A stretch of DNA of 64,000 bases from Eukaryota sp. TZLM1-RC (Eukaryota > Metamonada: BaSk clade): positions 1,922,001 through 1,986,000 of the forward strand of contig JAUPSS010000001.1 of the NCBI GenBank assembly GCA_040285825.1, written 5' to 3'. The position numbers and the translations under genes are program-made. The notes under the pieces were generated by a model. The model had not been told where the DNA came from. It was given only the letters and a program-made list of their open reading frames with translations, and ran no database searches. Position 1 is the stretch's first letter, and every line of letters starts with the position of its first letter. Of the stretch, positions 38,972 to 49,108 are shown piece by piece.

Positions 38972-39125
38972 ATTTTCCCTTTTAAGCTATTTAAATCCTC
39001 AACCAACATTAATTCTAATTCTTTTAAATAAATCATGAAACTTTTTTCAATTTCTTGGCTATTCAAATCCTCAACTAACATTTTATTATTTTCCTCCAAT
39101 TCTTTTTTAACTCGAATTAATTGCT
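38695..39125 (-). repeat. Duplicated coiled-coil cassette, copy 1 (carries the frameshift)
   Basis: Pairs with 37765-38195. The T-run at 38980-38983 is one base shorter than in copy 2, which throws the reading frame of the TPR gene to a stop at 38821. Confidence 0.9.
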
Positions 39126-40392
39126 CCTTTTTACTCTTGATTTGTCTATTCTCACCAATAACAGTGGTATTTTCATCTTCTAATTTCTGATTAATGTCCA
39201 TTATTCGCTCCAAAGTCTCAGAAAGTCCTGGGTCAAAATTAGATTGACTTTGATTGACCGTCTTGACCTTTGTTGACCAACAAAGAGCTCTACGAATTTT
39301 CATAAGCTGTGTGGACTCCATTTTTCTGTAAATATTTGGCCTCTTGGATGAATAATTTGGTCTTGGGGGTGGCGGACAAAGTTCAGTTGGCGGGCTAATT
39401 AAATTTTCAATCTGATCACGAACATGATTGATTGATTGTGATCGTGAGTGGTAATTAACTGTGTGGGAAGGTGACTGGGAAGATGATCGTGACCTTTCCA
39501 CCGAAGATGATCCCGTTCTTGACCGGCGACCATATGATGATTGACGAAATGATTGATAACCACCTTCCCTTTCTGGAGATGGTGACCTGTGCCTCGCTGG
39601 CAGTGACACTCTTCTTGTTTTTGGTCTAATTGAGTAAACATAAGGGCTTTTAGCTCGCGAGTTGGTTTTCTTCATTTTTTTAAAAGCTTGTTGTTTTTGA
39701 ATTTGACGACAATTACACTTGGTACTCTTCGCCAAGGCCATTCTATTCTTCATTTCATCATAAAAATCATCACAATCAATCAAAAAAGATGTAAACGTCA
39801 CCGCATGCTGATATGACGTGACTGCTGACGTGTGCTGATGCAGAAACTCTTGTTCGACTGCCAGATTATGATAAGTTACTGCTAAGGTTTGAAGTGTGCC
39901 TCCAATATCACTATCTTTTAATGCTCTAATACTTGGATCTTCATCCACAGAATCGAGAAATTCTTCCACGTCGCTTCTATTTCGGAGCAATCTCAACGCT
40001 TCTTTTGCTTGCTGAATGGCCTTCTTATGCTCATCCATCTCTGAATAGACAGAACAAAGGTTGAGGAGAGTCCCAGCAGGATTGGAAGCTGCTGGGCCAA
40101 GGAGACGTTCAATGGAAATGGCAGCGTTGAGGTAAGAGACAGAGCGTGGGTAGTCTTGGGCTCTTTTGTAGAAACAGCCTAGGTTGTTGAGGGTTACTGC
40201 TTTCATTCGGAATCGAGAAATCCCACCAGTTGATGAAACAAGAGAAGTATAGTCATGAGAAGAGATAATGTGGTCGTCCTGCTCTTCTGAACACAGTTTT
40301 AAGGCTTCATTTAGTAGACGAAAGGATTGATCAAAGTGATCCTGCTTTAGAAGAAGCATTGCTTCATCATTTAGTTTACCCACATTATCCAT
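38821..40392 (-). CDS. TPR protein, N-terminal part of the large coiled-coil gene
   Basis: The start is ATG 40392 (MDNVGKLNDEAMLLLKQDHF). Residues 1-215 are tetratricopeptide-like helices: DEAMLLLKQDHFDQSFRLLN, KAVTLNNLGCFYKRAQDYPR, GTLLNLCSVYSEMDEHKKAI, LAVTYHNLAVEQEFLHQHTS. A basic Ser/Arg-rich region follows (about 225-330, with RSRSSSQSPS), then coiled coil from about 395. The last about 35 codons are read in the wrong frame (KIWKKKWKKRGLSLKINKIL) because of the 1-nt loss at 38980-38983; the second copy of the same cassette shows the right frame. TPR plus long coiled coil points to a scaffold in cytoskeleton or flagellar apparatus. Confidence 0.8.
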   Translation of the reverse strand: MDNVGKLNDEAMLLLKQDHFDQSFRLLNEALKLCSEEQDDHIISSHDYTSLVSSTGGISRFRMKAVTLNNLGCFYKRAQDYPRSVSYLNAAISIERLLGPAASNPAGTLLNLCSVYSEMDEHKKAIQQAKEALRLLRNRSDVEEFLDSVDEDPSIRALKDSDIGGTLQTLAVTYHNLAVEQEFLHQHTSAVTSYQHAVTFTSFLIDCDDFYDEMKNRMALAKSTKCNCRQIQKQQAFKKMKKTNSRAKSPYVYSIRPKTRRVSLPARHRSPSPEREGGYQSFRQSSYGRRSRTGSSSVERSRSSSQSPSHTVNYHSRSQSINHVRDQIENLISPPTELCPPPPRPNYSSKRPNIYRKMESTQLMKIRRALCWSTKVKTVNQSQSNFDPGLSETLERIMDINQKLEDENTTVIGENRQIKSKKEQLIRVKKELEENNKMLVEDLNSQEIEKSFMIYLKELELMLVEDLNSLKGKIWKKKWKKRGLSLKINKILNNCKRKRSLKKGKLNWKIINSFKLILKLTRI

Positions 40393-40569
40393 AAGTATTA
40401 ATATTGATTGAAAAAGTGGAGAAGATGGAAGTCAGGATGAGAGATTGGAATCGATAGACTTGTTGGCAAAGTGAAATCCATTTATTACACCATTTTCTTG
40501 AACAATATCCATTTCAATCTTTGCATCCATCACTTCTGTACAAAAATACAATATTTATTGAACTTACAC

Positions 40570-41385
40570 ACTTAATTAAATTAATTTATAACTAATGGGA
40601 CGACTAACATTGAACCAAGATTTCCTCCACAAAATCTTGATCTGCTTGCTGTCTAGCTAAGGCTTCTCCTATTCGATTGAAAAACCGAGGTAATCTATTA
40701 ATAATGGCAAATTGAATTCGAGAACACCATAAAAAAATATCAAATCTTTTCATTCTTAAACCATTATTTGGAAGTCATTCAAAAAAGTTTCTGCTTCATC
40801 TGATAATCTTCCATTTATCGAAAATGGGAAAGCAATAAGAACTATCTGTGTATTTCTATCAGCATTAGCCTCTTCAATATCTTTATCATATTTTCTATGT
40901 TTTTCTTTTGCTTTAAAATCAAGCGCACTCACAGGATTAAGTTTTCTTCTGTGGACCAAAGTATCTTTTGCAACATTACATAAGACAAAGTCAAAAACAG
41001 CTTCAGAGTTCTCGATCCAATCACAGTATACATCACCTCTATTTCAGAACCAAAATTATTCAGAGAAAGTGTTTCCTTCAGCAGAGGCTCTTTGATACAC
41101 GATATTCTTGCAGTTTGTGTCATATTGACAACAATGTCTCTAACAGCATCATGTAATGAAGAACGATAAGTTATCAATTTAGAGCAATTCAGAGCATGGC
41201 GCAAAATGAGTTGAGGTGAATTCGAACAAATACATGTTTCTTTTTATAATAATTGATTAATGGGGATATTCAAATATAATCTCACTTTTGTTACAAATGC
41301 TTCATTAGTGGCACACAATACAAATGATCGTGGTACAATGGTTACAAAAAGTGACACTAGGAACCAAGAATTAATATCAGAAAAT
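40570..41385 (-). mobile_element. LINE (L-B) copy: zinc finger, endonuclease and C-terminus
   Basis: The minus strand contains LRHALNCSKLITYRSSLHDA (finger His/Cys part), ARISCIKEPLLKETLSLNNF, RKYDKDIEEANADRNTQ, FPFSINGRLSDEAETFLNDF and the QQADQD-type tail. The frame is broken at least twice. It faces away from the TPR gene start, about 180 bp off. Confidence 0.8.
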
Positions 41386-41460
41386 GCAATACTCAATCAA
41401 GATAAAAAAGAAAATGCTGCTATTAAATGGTTTTATTCAACAACAAATATGAAAACATAG

Positions 41461-42905
41461 AAAATACATTTAAAACTCCACATCCTCAAAACCTGCCTCC
41501 CCTACATCAACACAATTAATTGCCAAAGATTCGGAAAATTTCCCAAAAGAAGAAAGTGAATCAGAAATTAGTTTCTTCATTCCCTTAAAAATAGACAATA
41601 CAATCCTGTCTTGCCAGTAAACACGATTGAAAATCCTTCCAGTTCTTTTCTTTACAACCACAACAAAATCGTCAAGGAAAGCCAAAGCAGCCTTACCTAA
41701 GGATCCAAGCAGAGAAAAAACAAAGGGACATAAAGTATATTAAATTTTCATTAACTGAGGAAATGGGTTTCGCATACTTAGCAATTTTATATTTTTCGCC
41801 TGCAAGAAGAGGATTATTTACATCCGAGTTAATGAGATGTTCGTTAGAGGAATTACAAGGCTCAATAGACATGGCGTCTAAAATAGTAAAACTACCATTT
41901 TAAACCGGGAACAACTAGATCACCTCTTGTTAGACCCATAGAACCTCTGATGTAACACGTATTATCAATATTGGGGTCATCAAGAATTAATTTTGATAAC
42001 AACGGCTCTAAAAAGGAATCTACTCGATATGATTTGCACATTACATAAATTTGGTCCCTGACGTTATTATGCACTTTGCTTCTAAATGTAATGAAATGTT
42101 TACAGTTCAAAAGATGAGTAAACAAAAGAGGCTTACCACACTTACAAGTTAAATGATTCGACAAATTGTTTGGCCACAGAAAACAACGAAAACGCATGTT
42201 TAAAAGCCATTCATTGTTTTTTAACAAAAGTCCATAAACTAAGGGAATTTGAGTTACTAAAGCAGCAGCAGAGCTATGACAAATATCCTTTAAAAAATTA
42301 CCGAAAGCGGGATTTTTAGTTTTGGCCAAGCCAAGTCTTACTTCATAATCCAATCCTTATATTATTTAGCCAGGTGGTGCTGAAGCTTTTTCAAGCAAAA
42401 ACGTAAATATGGAAGTGATCGGGTGGAAATTTCTTGAACATTTTGAGGAAAACACTGAATCCAGATATAACTAGGCAAATTATTTAATTCAATTTGAAGT
42501 TAATTCAAATAAAATTTTGATTCACCATGGATCAGATGAACACCATAAGCTAACCTTTGGAAAAATTCAAAAATGGAATTTTTTCCACCTCCTTAAAAAG
42601 CTGCTTTACATAAAATCGAAGATTTCGTGAAACAAATTCCAACCAATTCAGCAGAACAAAACACAAGGCTTCGAATTAAAGATTCATTTACCTCCAATAA
42701 TGAAGAAAAAAATTTGAGGTCGAAGTTTGTTGAAAGATCTACAAAAATCAAGAGATACTGAAGGAGGAGTTGACCTTAAAATATGAGTGAATTTTCCAGA
42801 ATAACAAATTTTTAATATAAAAAATTTGATGTGTTTTTCAATATCAAATTCAGCAATAAAACTAAGATCCTGGTCAAAATTCTCCAATAAATTGTTCAAC
42901 TGCTA
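41461..42905 (-). mobile_element. LINE (L-A2) copy: thumb, zinc finger, endonuclease, C-terminus
   Basis: Order on the minus strand: FIAEFDIEKHIKFFILKICY and GKFTHILRSTPPSVSLDFCR, the degraded thumb, DYEVRLGLAKTKNPAFGNFL, LTCKCGKPLLFTHLLNCKHF (C-x-C...H-x-x-x-C finger), TRGDLVVPGL (endonuclease), AFLDDFVVVVKKRTGRIFNR and EAGFEDVEF-stop. Several frameshifts. Confidence 0.85.
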
Positions 42906-43530
42906 AATGCTGCTATTGCATTTAATTCTGTACTTCCAAATCTGCTATCTAGTGGTAAACTGAGTGACCAACGTTTAGTTTTCAAAGGAAAGACTTACAA
43001 TTATTCAAAGACCCATTTTATCACTCTTTTCTATTTATTTTGATATGTATTTGTCTTAACAATTTGTAGATTCAGAGGAGCATGAGTACGATCTAAGCGA
43101 AGATTTGCAGGCCACTGATGAAACTTTTAAAATTGTTTTGAATTATTGGTATGGGCAAAAAGTCATTTTGAATGTTGATAATTGTTATGAAATAATGTTT
43201 TGTGCAAGATTTCTCAAAATTCCATGTTTGTATGAAAATTGTTTTAAAAAAATTCAAGATAATATTAATATATCTGGTTTTATTATCCCTTGACTCATCA
43301 AAGCAGAAGAGCGTGGTGATCACCACTTTTTCAGGGACCTTACAGGACAAGCAGAAGGTGATATTTCTGCCTGTTTGAAGAAATTATTACCCAATATGCA
43401 TGATTTTAAATCCTTATCACCTATGAATCTAATTGAAGAAGTCTTGCGGTTCTTAGTTACCACACAATATTACAATTCCATTTTTATTGAATGGTTGGTC
43501 AGTTCACTAGTGAAGTTTGGTTGTTGATAA
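42906..43530 (+). pseudogene. BTB-domain gene remnant
   Basis: The plus strand reads NSVLPNLLSSGKLSDQRLVF then KGKTYNYSKTHFIT (start of a BTB domain: sD-x-x-x-x-f-x-G-K-x-y-x-x-h). After a break at about 43040-43065 comes DETFKIVLNYWYGQKVILNV, DNCYEIMFCARFLKIPCLYE and CFKKIQDNI (BTB helices 3-5). An in-frame TGA (about 43291) is followed by a further open stretch with a BACK-like flavour (MNLIEEVLRFLV). The 5' end is cut by the LINE. It is a broken host gene. Confidence 0.6.
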
Positions 43531-44149
43531 GTTGGTTGAGTACAAGGAGCTTGAAGTTATCATTTCTGTGTTTTTTGTCAAAAAAGTTCTGCCTTCGTGT
43601 AATTTGTGTTTTTGTGGAAAGTAAGAACAAGTGGTCTTGTAGCGTCGATTATAATTACTCTGTGTTCTTCCTCACAATTGGGAAAACAGGCCATGGCAAC
43701 AAGGGAAATTTTTTGTTTCCAATTAAAAGGAAATTCTTTACTGGTTTTGTCCAAAATAATTGGTTAAACTAATATCAAGTGTCAAATTAAAATGTTCTGC
43801 CTACAACAATGCGTTGCATAAACAAAACCAACAACATTTAAGAACGAATATTCTGTTTTGTGGTAGACGGAGTGAAAGAGTACAGTTGTTTCTCCTCTGA
43901 TAATACAGCAAGAAGTCGATAATTCCGAAGCTTCACCCTGAAGAAGAATACACTTGATAACCCAATATTTTTTATGTGTAAACACCTCATTCAATAAATT
44001 CTACCGATTTTCTCGAGTTTTCCAGTGTTCTGGGTGGTAATTCGTCTACTTTATTTGGAAAAGCATCAACTCCAAATGTCAGGAAGCAATCACTCATGAT
44101 CATTTGATAGTTTTCTTGAATAATTATTTAATTATTATTTGAATAATTA
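43531..44149. other. Region without a supported gene
   Basis: Several short ORFs (for example 43491-43772) may continue the BTB relic in shifted frames (YKELEVIISVFFVKKVLPSC). No firm assignment. Confidence 0.3.
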
Positions 44150-44395
44150 ACTTTTGAGACCGATCTACAAAAACCGTAGTAGCATTTGCAAGATCCACTT
44201 AGATACCTCAAGTCGCGAGGCTATGTTCTGTGAAAGCAGTAGGTGTATTTAAGTGAGGTAGCCCATTGATGAAAATCATGATTGTCTTTGTCAAATGATG
44301 CTACATGTCTCTTACAGCCTGTGAGTAGACATTGACAAAATTGAAAACAGGAGTGAATTTCATAAGGGAATGCATGATAAGTGAAATTCACAGTA
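44150..44395. repeat. ~240-bp dispersed repeat, copy 1 (degenerate HEPN-like ORF on minus strand)
   Basis: It shares about 85-90% by eye with 58648-58873, from TTTTGAGACCGATCTACAAA to GAATGCATGATAAGTGAAAT. On the minus strand both encode NFTYHAFP-EIHSCFQ...LLTGCK-HVASFDKDNHD-HQWA, then stops, then VDLANATTVFVDRSQK. The AF-x-x-x-x-H-x-x-x-Q...HD-L-x-x-x-A pattern is reminiscent of HEPN domains. This copy ends about 50 bp before the RING gene start. Confidence 0.8.
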
Positions 44396-44443
44396 TAGAA
44401 CATTGTACATACCAAGACATACTTCATCCCCCTGCATTTCCCC

Positions 44444-44977
44444 ATGACACCCCCACCACCTCCATTTGGACCATCTCGTCGTCGTATAGTCAATGGTGGT
44501 GAGTACTCCCCTTATGATTTACCTTCCAACTCTCCCCCACTCCAGGAGGGTGAAGGCATACCGATACCAGCAGCTATTATGTCAATGTTTTTTGAGGAAA
44601 TGCTTGAAAGTGGAGTTGACCTTCCTTTTCAGTTTTCCATTGCAAGTTCAGATGACTCTGGTCCTGGCAGGCCCATTAGTGGAAGACTGCTAGCTGCTAT
44701 TTTATCAGGCAGAGAACTAGACGACACTATGTATGAAGACCTGCTAGAACTCGACGAGGATAAGGCCATTGTCCCTGTCAATCTAGACGACTTTGATGTT
44801 GAAAAATGCACTCTAGATGATAATTTTGAATGTACAATTTGTTATGGGAGCTTTAAGCCCAGGGAGTCTGTTGCGAGATTGAGATGTCAACATGATTATT
44901 GTCTTTGTTGCACAGAAAGTTTCTTGTCATGTAAGTCACGATGTCCGATATGTTTGACAGAGGTAGCTTTGAAATAA
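44444..44977 (+). CDS. C-terminal RING-finger protein, 177 aa
   Basis: The start is ATG 44444. A Pro-rich N-terminus (TPPPPPFGPSRRR), an acidic middle (LLELDEDKA, LDDFDVEK) and a RING at about residues 131-172 are present: CTICYGSF, then CQHDYCLCC, then CPICL at the end. The last Cys pair is eight residues from the C-terminus, so the RING is the terminal domain, as in many small E3 ubiquitin ligases. No membrane span. The promoter lies in or just after the dispersed repeat 44150-44395, which it shares with the pseudokinase gene at 59021. Confidence 0.85.
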   Translation: MTPPPPPFGPSRRRIVNGGEYSPYDLPSNSPPLQEGEGIPIPAAIMSMFFEEMLESGVDLPFQFSIASSDDSGPGRPISGRLLAAILSGRELDDTMYEDLLELDEDKAIVPVNLDDFDVEKCTLDDNFECTICYGSFKPRESVARLRCQHDYCLCCTESFLSCKSRCPICLTEVALK

Positions 44978-45559
44978 AAACAATTTCCATACAGCTTCTC
45001 ATTACTATAAGTCATAGCTTTCTGAATTTATACAATTATTTTTAATAAACAATCAAGCATTTGTTTTTAGCTTTTGATTTGTCTTTTTCTGTATCACCAA
45101 ATTGAACATTTGATATTTTTGAGCACATTCGAGTGAGGAAAACGAATCTGCTTTTGAAGATGAAGTAAAACCTAAAACAATGTTGAATTATTAATTTGTA
45201 ATCTTTGAAATAGAAATAATGATTAATACAACCCATATGAATGAAAATGATTTATCCTTGGAATTTATTTAGTTCATGTATATTTTCAAGTCATTATGTT
45301 AGCTGTGGCTAAACGTGACTTTCCCCTTTAGGAAAGTGGATCACGTCATCATGAGTTTAAATTGCAGTTTGTTTTTATTTTCTTATATTCTGTCCATAAA
45401 CTTCTGTTTTTGTTTTTGTTTAGTGCACGAAAAGCAACAATTACTCAGAACAATTCGACAATGGCTATTTTAATTATAGCTGTATCAACAAAAAAACTTT
45501 TATTCCATTTGTATTTTTCAAAAAAAGGAAGTTAAATAGTACAATTTGTAACCACAGCT
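44978..45559. other. Intergenic region
   Basis: AT-rich, with a possible 3' UTR. A 64-codon minus-strand ORF (45042-45236) is unsupported. Confidence 0.4.
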
Positions 45560-46260
45560 TGTTAGATTAATAACAACCATTCATCAAGTTTATGGAGCTT
45601 TCTTAACTGATTCTGACTGGATTTTGAATATGAGACCTCGTTCCTTTATCTGGCCTGATAATTGATTTCATAATTTAACATGCAAATGTAGTTGAACAAT
45701 TACAATCACCCATTTGTTTAAATTGTAAACATTTTATTACCTTCAGAAGCAAGATTCATGAGGCTGTAAGGGACCAATTATAATGTTGTGCCCTCATTTG
45801 ATGATGTCTTGAATGTTGTTGATGTCGTTACAGTGGATGTTTGCAAGAAAAATGCCTTGAAAAATGCACGATCTGAATTATCCTTCCTTGATGATTCAAA
45901 ATTGTACAAAATGAAAAAATTTGCAAATCCTTTAAAAGAATTGAAACATGTTCGCCATGTAGATTACCAAATTTGCCCATTTGCCGTATCGTTGTATGGT
46001 TGTTATGGAAAAACTGCTATCAATTTTATTCATGATTTTGAAAAACTTGTAAAAAGAAGAATGAATAAGCGTTTTGATCGTCGCTTGTGGCTAAATCGTA
46101 TTGTTTTTACTATTTTCAAATCAATTCCTAAAATGATTTCGAAAGCTTTAATGTCTGTCAGTGCACATTACGAAGACATTGCTGCTGTAAGGTTTGATGG
46201 TGTGGAAGCTTGTTTTGACGATATTGATTTTTAGACTGTGGTTTTGAAAATAAATAAAAA
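45560..46260 (+). mobile_element. LINE (L-A variant) endonuclease and C-terminal fragment
   Basis: The plus strand reads ...PSFDDVLNVVDVVTVDVCKK (second endonuclease Asp region), LKELKHVRHVDYQICPFAVS and LYGCYGKTAINFIHDFEKLV, then RIVFTIFKSIPKMISKALMS and ends FDDIDF-stop. The upstream finger (HLFKLNCKHFITFRS-like at 45700-45770) is frameshifted. Closest in the window to 50630-51960. Confidence 0.8.
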
Positions 46261-46319
46261 AACGTTTAAAAAACTGGTTTTGCATAAATGAAGAAATTTC
46301 AGAAATTGAGGTGGAAAAA

Positions 46320-47165
46320 TGGAGTCCATGGTATCCTCAATCATTCAATGGTAATATTCCTGAAAAGAATCAGATTCTTCACTGTTTGTGACCATTGTAT
46401 CAAGCAGATTCGGACTGTGTGCTACTAATGGAGCGTTTGTAACAAAAATGAGATTATTTTTGAATATCACCATTAATCAATTATTATCAAAAGAAAAATG
46501 TATTTGTTCGAATTCACCACAGCTCACTTTGCGTTATGCTCTGAATTGTTCGAAATTGATAACTTATCGTTCTTCATTACATGATGCTGTTAGAGACAGT
46601 TTTTAATATGGCACAAACTGCAAGAATATCGTGTATCAAAGAGCCTCTGCTGAAAGAAGCACTGTCATTAAATAATTTTAGTTCTGATGATAGAGGTGAT
46701 GTATACTGTGATTGGATTGAGAAACCTGAAGCTGTTGTTGACTTTGTCTCCTGTAATGTTGCAAACGACTTTTTGGTTCAAAGAAGATAACTTAATCCTA
46801 TAAGCGCTCTTCAGTTTAAAGCTAAAGAAAAACATAGAAAAAACGACAAAGATATCGAAGAAGCTAATGCTGATAGAAATAGACTACTTGTTTTTATTGC
46901 TTTCAAATTTTCGATAAACGGAAGACTATCAGTAGAAGCAGGAACTTTTTTGAATGATTTCCAAAAAATGGTTCAAGAAAAAACAAAGAAAAGATTTGAT
47001 ATCTATTTATGGCGCGCTTGAATTCAATTTGGCATTACTAATAGATTACCTCGGCTTTTCAATTGGACTAGAGAAACTTTAGCTAGACAGCCAGCAGATC
47101 AAGATTTTGTGAAGGAAATCTTGATTCAATGAATTTCATCCCATTAGTTATGAGCTTATTTTGTT
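46320..47165 (+). mobile_element. LINE (L-B) copy: finger, endonuclease and C-terminus
   Basis: Order: VRFGLCATNGAFVTKMRLFL, KCICSNSPQLTLRYALNCSK (C-x-C...C-x-x-L finger), ARISCIKEPLLKEALSLNNF, DDRGDVYCDWI (endonuclease R-x-D), FLNDFQKMVQEKTKKRFDIY and the tail. Three or more frameshifts and stops. Confidence 0.8.
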
Positions 47166-47329
47166 AAGTGTAAAAGTTCAATAAATTATTTAAATTATAT
47201 AACAACAAGGAAGTATAAAGTTGTAAGACATTGTGGGCTTAGGACAATACCAAAATTAACTTTTCTATCGTTTATTAGGGGAAAACAAAATTTTCTTGAA
47301 CTACAACACTACAACAACTATTAAAAGTA

Positions 47330-47905
47330 AATCAAAACTAATGGGACTAAATTCAATCAACCAAGATTTCCTCTAAAAAATCCTGATCTGCTTGTTTTCT
47401 CGCCGTTGATTCTTATCCGATAAAAGAACCGAGGTAATTTATTAATTATAGCAGATTGAATTCGTGACCGCCACAAAAAGACATCAAATCTTTTCATTGA
47501 CTTTTTGAACCATTTTTTGGAAATCATTCAAAAAAACAATCCTGCTTCCACTGATAGTCTTCCGTTTATAGAAAAATGGAAAAACAATAAAAACAAGTGG
47601 TCTGTTTGTATCAGCATTAGGTTCTCCGATATCTTTGTCATATTTGCTCATTCGCTTTAAAATCAAGAACCTGAACATGAGTAAGTTTCGTTCTTTGGAC
47701 CAAAGAGTCATGTTAAACATTACAGCAAACAAACTCAACAACAACTTCAATGTTATCAATCCAATCACAGTCATCATCACCTCTATCATCAGAACTAAAC
47801 TTCTTTAATAACACTGTTTCTTTCAGCAAAGGCTTCTTAATACGCTAGATTTTTGCATTTCCTGCCATAATAGAAACAGTGTCCCTGACAGCATCATGCT
47901 TTAAA
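47330..47905 (-). mobile_element. LINE (L-B) endonuclease and C-terminal fragment
   Basis: The minus strand starts at GATGCTGTCAGGGACACTG and continues through the endonuclease region (GDDDCDWIDNIEV), FVSVDAIR-like tail and LNDFQKMVQKVNEK. The 5' truncation point is the same position as in the copy at 21239. It abuts the 3' end of the membrane coiled-coil gene. Confidence 0.75.
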
Positions 47906-47935
47906 TCTAATCTTATTTAATCCAATTTATACACT

Positions 47936-49042
47936 TTATTTCATATTGGCTTCTGAATAATCACCGTATTTTCTATTCACTACTTCTAAAAATTCCAGAA
48001 CACTCTTATTGTGTTTTTCCAACAATTTGAAGATTGGTCTAAGATATTTTTCCATTTCTTCTTCAAATATTGGTTTAACTGGTGGTCTATTATTTTCTTT
48101 GAGTGAATATATGGCCTTCTCGAGCGCATCAAACCTTTGGTCCATTCTTTTCTCTAAAACTTCAATCTTCTCATCCATTCTTTTCTCTAAAACTTCAATC
48201 TTCTCATCCATTCTTTTCTCTAAAACTTCAATCTTCTCATCCATCCTTTTTTCCAAAACTTCAATCTTCTCATCCATCCTTTTCTCTAAAACTTCAATCT
48301 TCTCATCCATTCTTTTCTCCAAAACTTCAATCTTCTCATCCATATTTTTCTCTAAAACTTCAATCTTCTCATCCATATTTTTCTCTAAAACTTCAATCTT
48401 CTCATCCATATTTTTCTCTAAAACTTCAATCTTCTCATCCATATTTTTCTCTAAAACTTCAATCTTTTCTAGAGAATCGAACTTCTCGTCCACCTTTTTT
48501 TCTAAAACATCAATCTTCGTGTCCATCCTTCTTTCAGCAACATCAATTCTTAAATGGTATGACTGGGTAACATTGTTAAACCCTTCTACCGTCAGTGATA
48601 CAAGAAGTAGACCAACAACTGGGAGCACCAGTGTCCTATCTGTTGCAGGTAGTCCTAGATAAATCAATAGTGAAAGAGAAAACATAATCACTATCTGAAT
48701 TGTATAAATTATGAAACTGTTTCTTGGACTGCTTTGGCTGTTGGAATTAATTTTCAAGGAACAGTAGCCCAGTTCGAAGAAGAGTCCAACCATTGTTACA
48801 GATGCAATCACGATTGTCTTGGTGGGCACCGGAATACGGTGTTCAACACGGTGTTCACTATGGTCTTTAATTCTTGCTTTCCACATGCGTACAATCAAGA
48901 CAAATACAAAAACAACAGGTATTAAAGGAAGCGTCAAACCTAATGATTCTACAACAGAATCTGATGACTTAAGGTCAATGATGGGAAATGCTATGAATGC
49001 TAAAGATGAGAGAAGTACCACTTCTACAACTGTAATGATCAT
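47936..49042 (-). CDS. Multi-pass membrane protein with hendecad coiled coil, 368 aa
   Basis: The first in-frame ATG is at 49042; the frame is open 22 codons further but offers only GTG. Four or five hydrophobic spans occupy residues 1-165 (TVVEVVLLSSLAFIAFP, PLIPVVFVFVLIV, IVIASVTMVGLFFELG, YTIQIVIMFSLSLLIYLG, LVLPVVGLLLVSLTVEG). Next is a coiled coil made of 11-residue units, ten of them near-identical (IEVLEKNMDEK, later IEVLEKRMDEK), then a short C-terminal domain (PIFKLLEKHNKSVLEFLEVV). The repeated 3-4-4 spacing of hydrophobic residues predicts a right-handed coil. It probably oligomerises through the cytosolic rod. Family not known. Confidence 0.75.
   Translation of the reverse strand: MIITVVEVVLLSSLAFIAFPIIDLKSSDSVVESLGLTLPLIPVVFVFVLIVRMWKARIKDHSEHRVEHRIPVPTKTIVIASVTMVGLFFELGYCSLKINSNSQSSPRNSFIIYTIQIVIMFSLSLLIYLGLPATDRTLVLPVVGLLLVSLTVEGFNNVTQSYHLRIDVAERRMDTKIDVLEKKVDEKFDSLEKIEVLEKNMDEKIEVLEKNMDEKIEVLEKNMDEKIEVLEKNMDEKIEVLEKRMDEKIEVLEKRMDEKIEVLEKRMDEKIEVLEKRMDEKIEVLEKRMDEKIEVLEKRMDQRFDALEKAIYSLKENNRPPVKPIFEEEMEKYLRPIFKLLEKHNKSVLEFLEVVNRKYGDYSEANMK
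48141..48470 (-). repeat. 33-bp coding tandem repeat, 10 units
   Basis: Units of TTTTTCTCTAAAACTTCAAT-CTTCTCATCCAT encode 11 residues each. They fall in two subtypes (NMDEK, four units; RMDEK/RMDQR, six units) arranged in blocks, so the array grew by local duplication. Confidence 0.95.
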
Positions 49043-49108
49043 TATGTGTGTATTTAAATTGTGGCGTATGAAGAGTGAAGCAACAAGTGAATGGTCTAGC
49101 CAAATCAC

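Noticed and set aside
48009-48662. Ser/Phe-rich 217- and 155-codon ORFs on the plus strand
   Set aside because: They are antisense shadows of the 33-bp hendecad repeat. The real gene is on the minus strand with membrane spans and a coiled coil.
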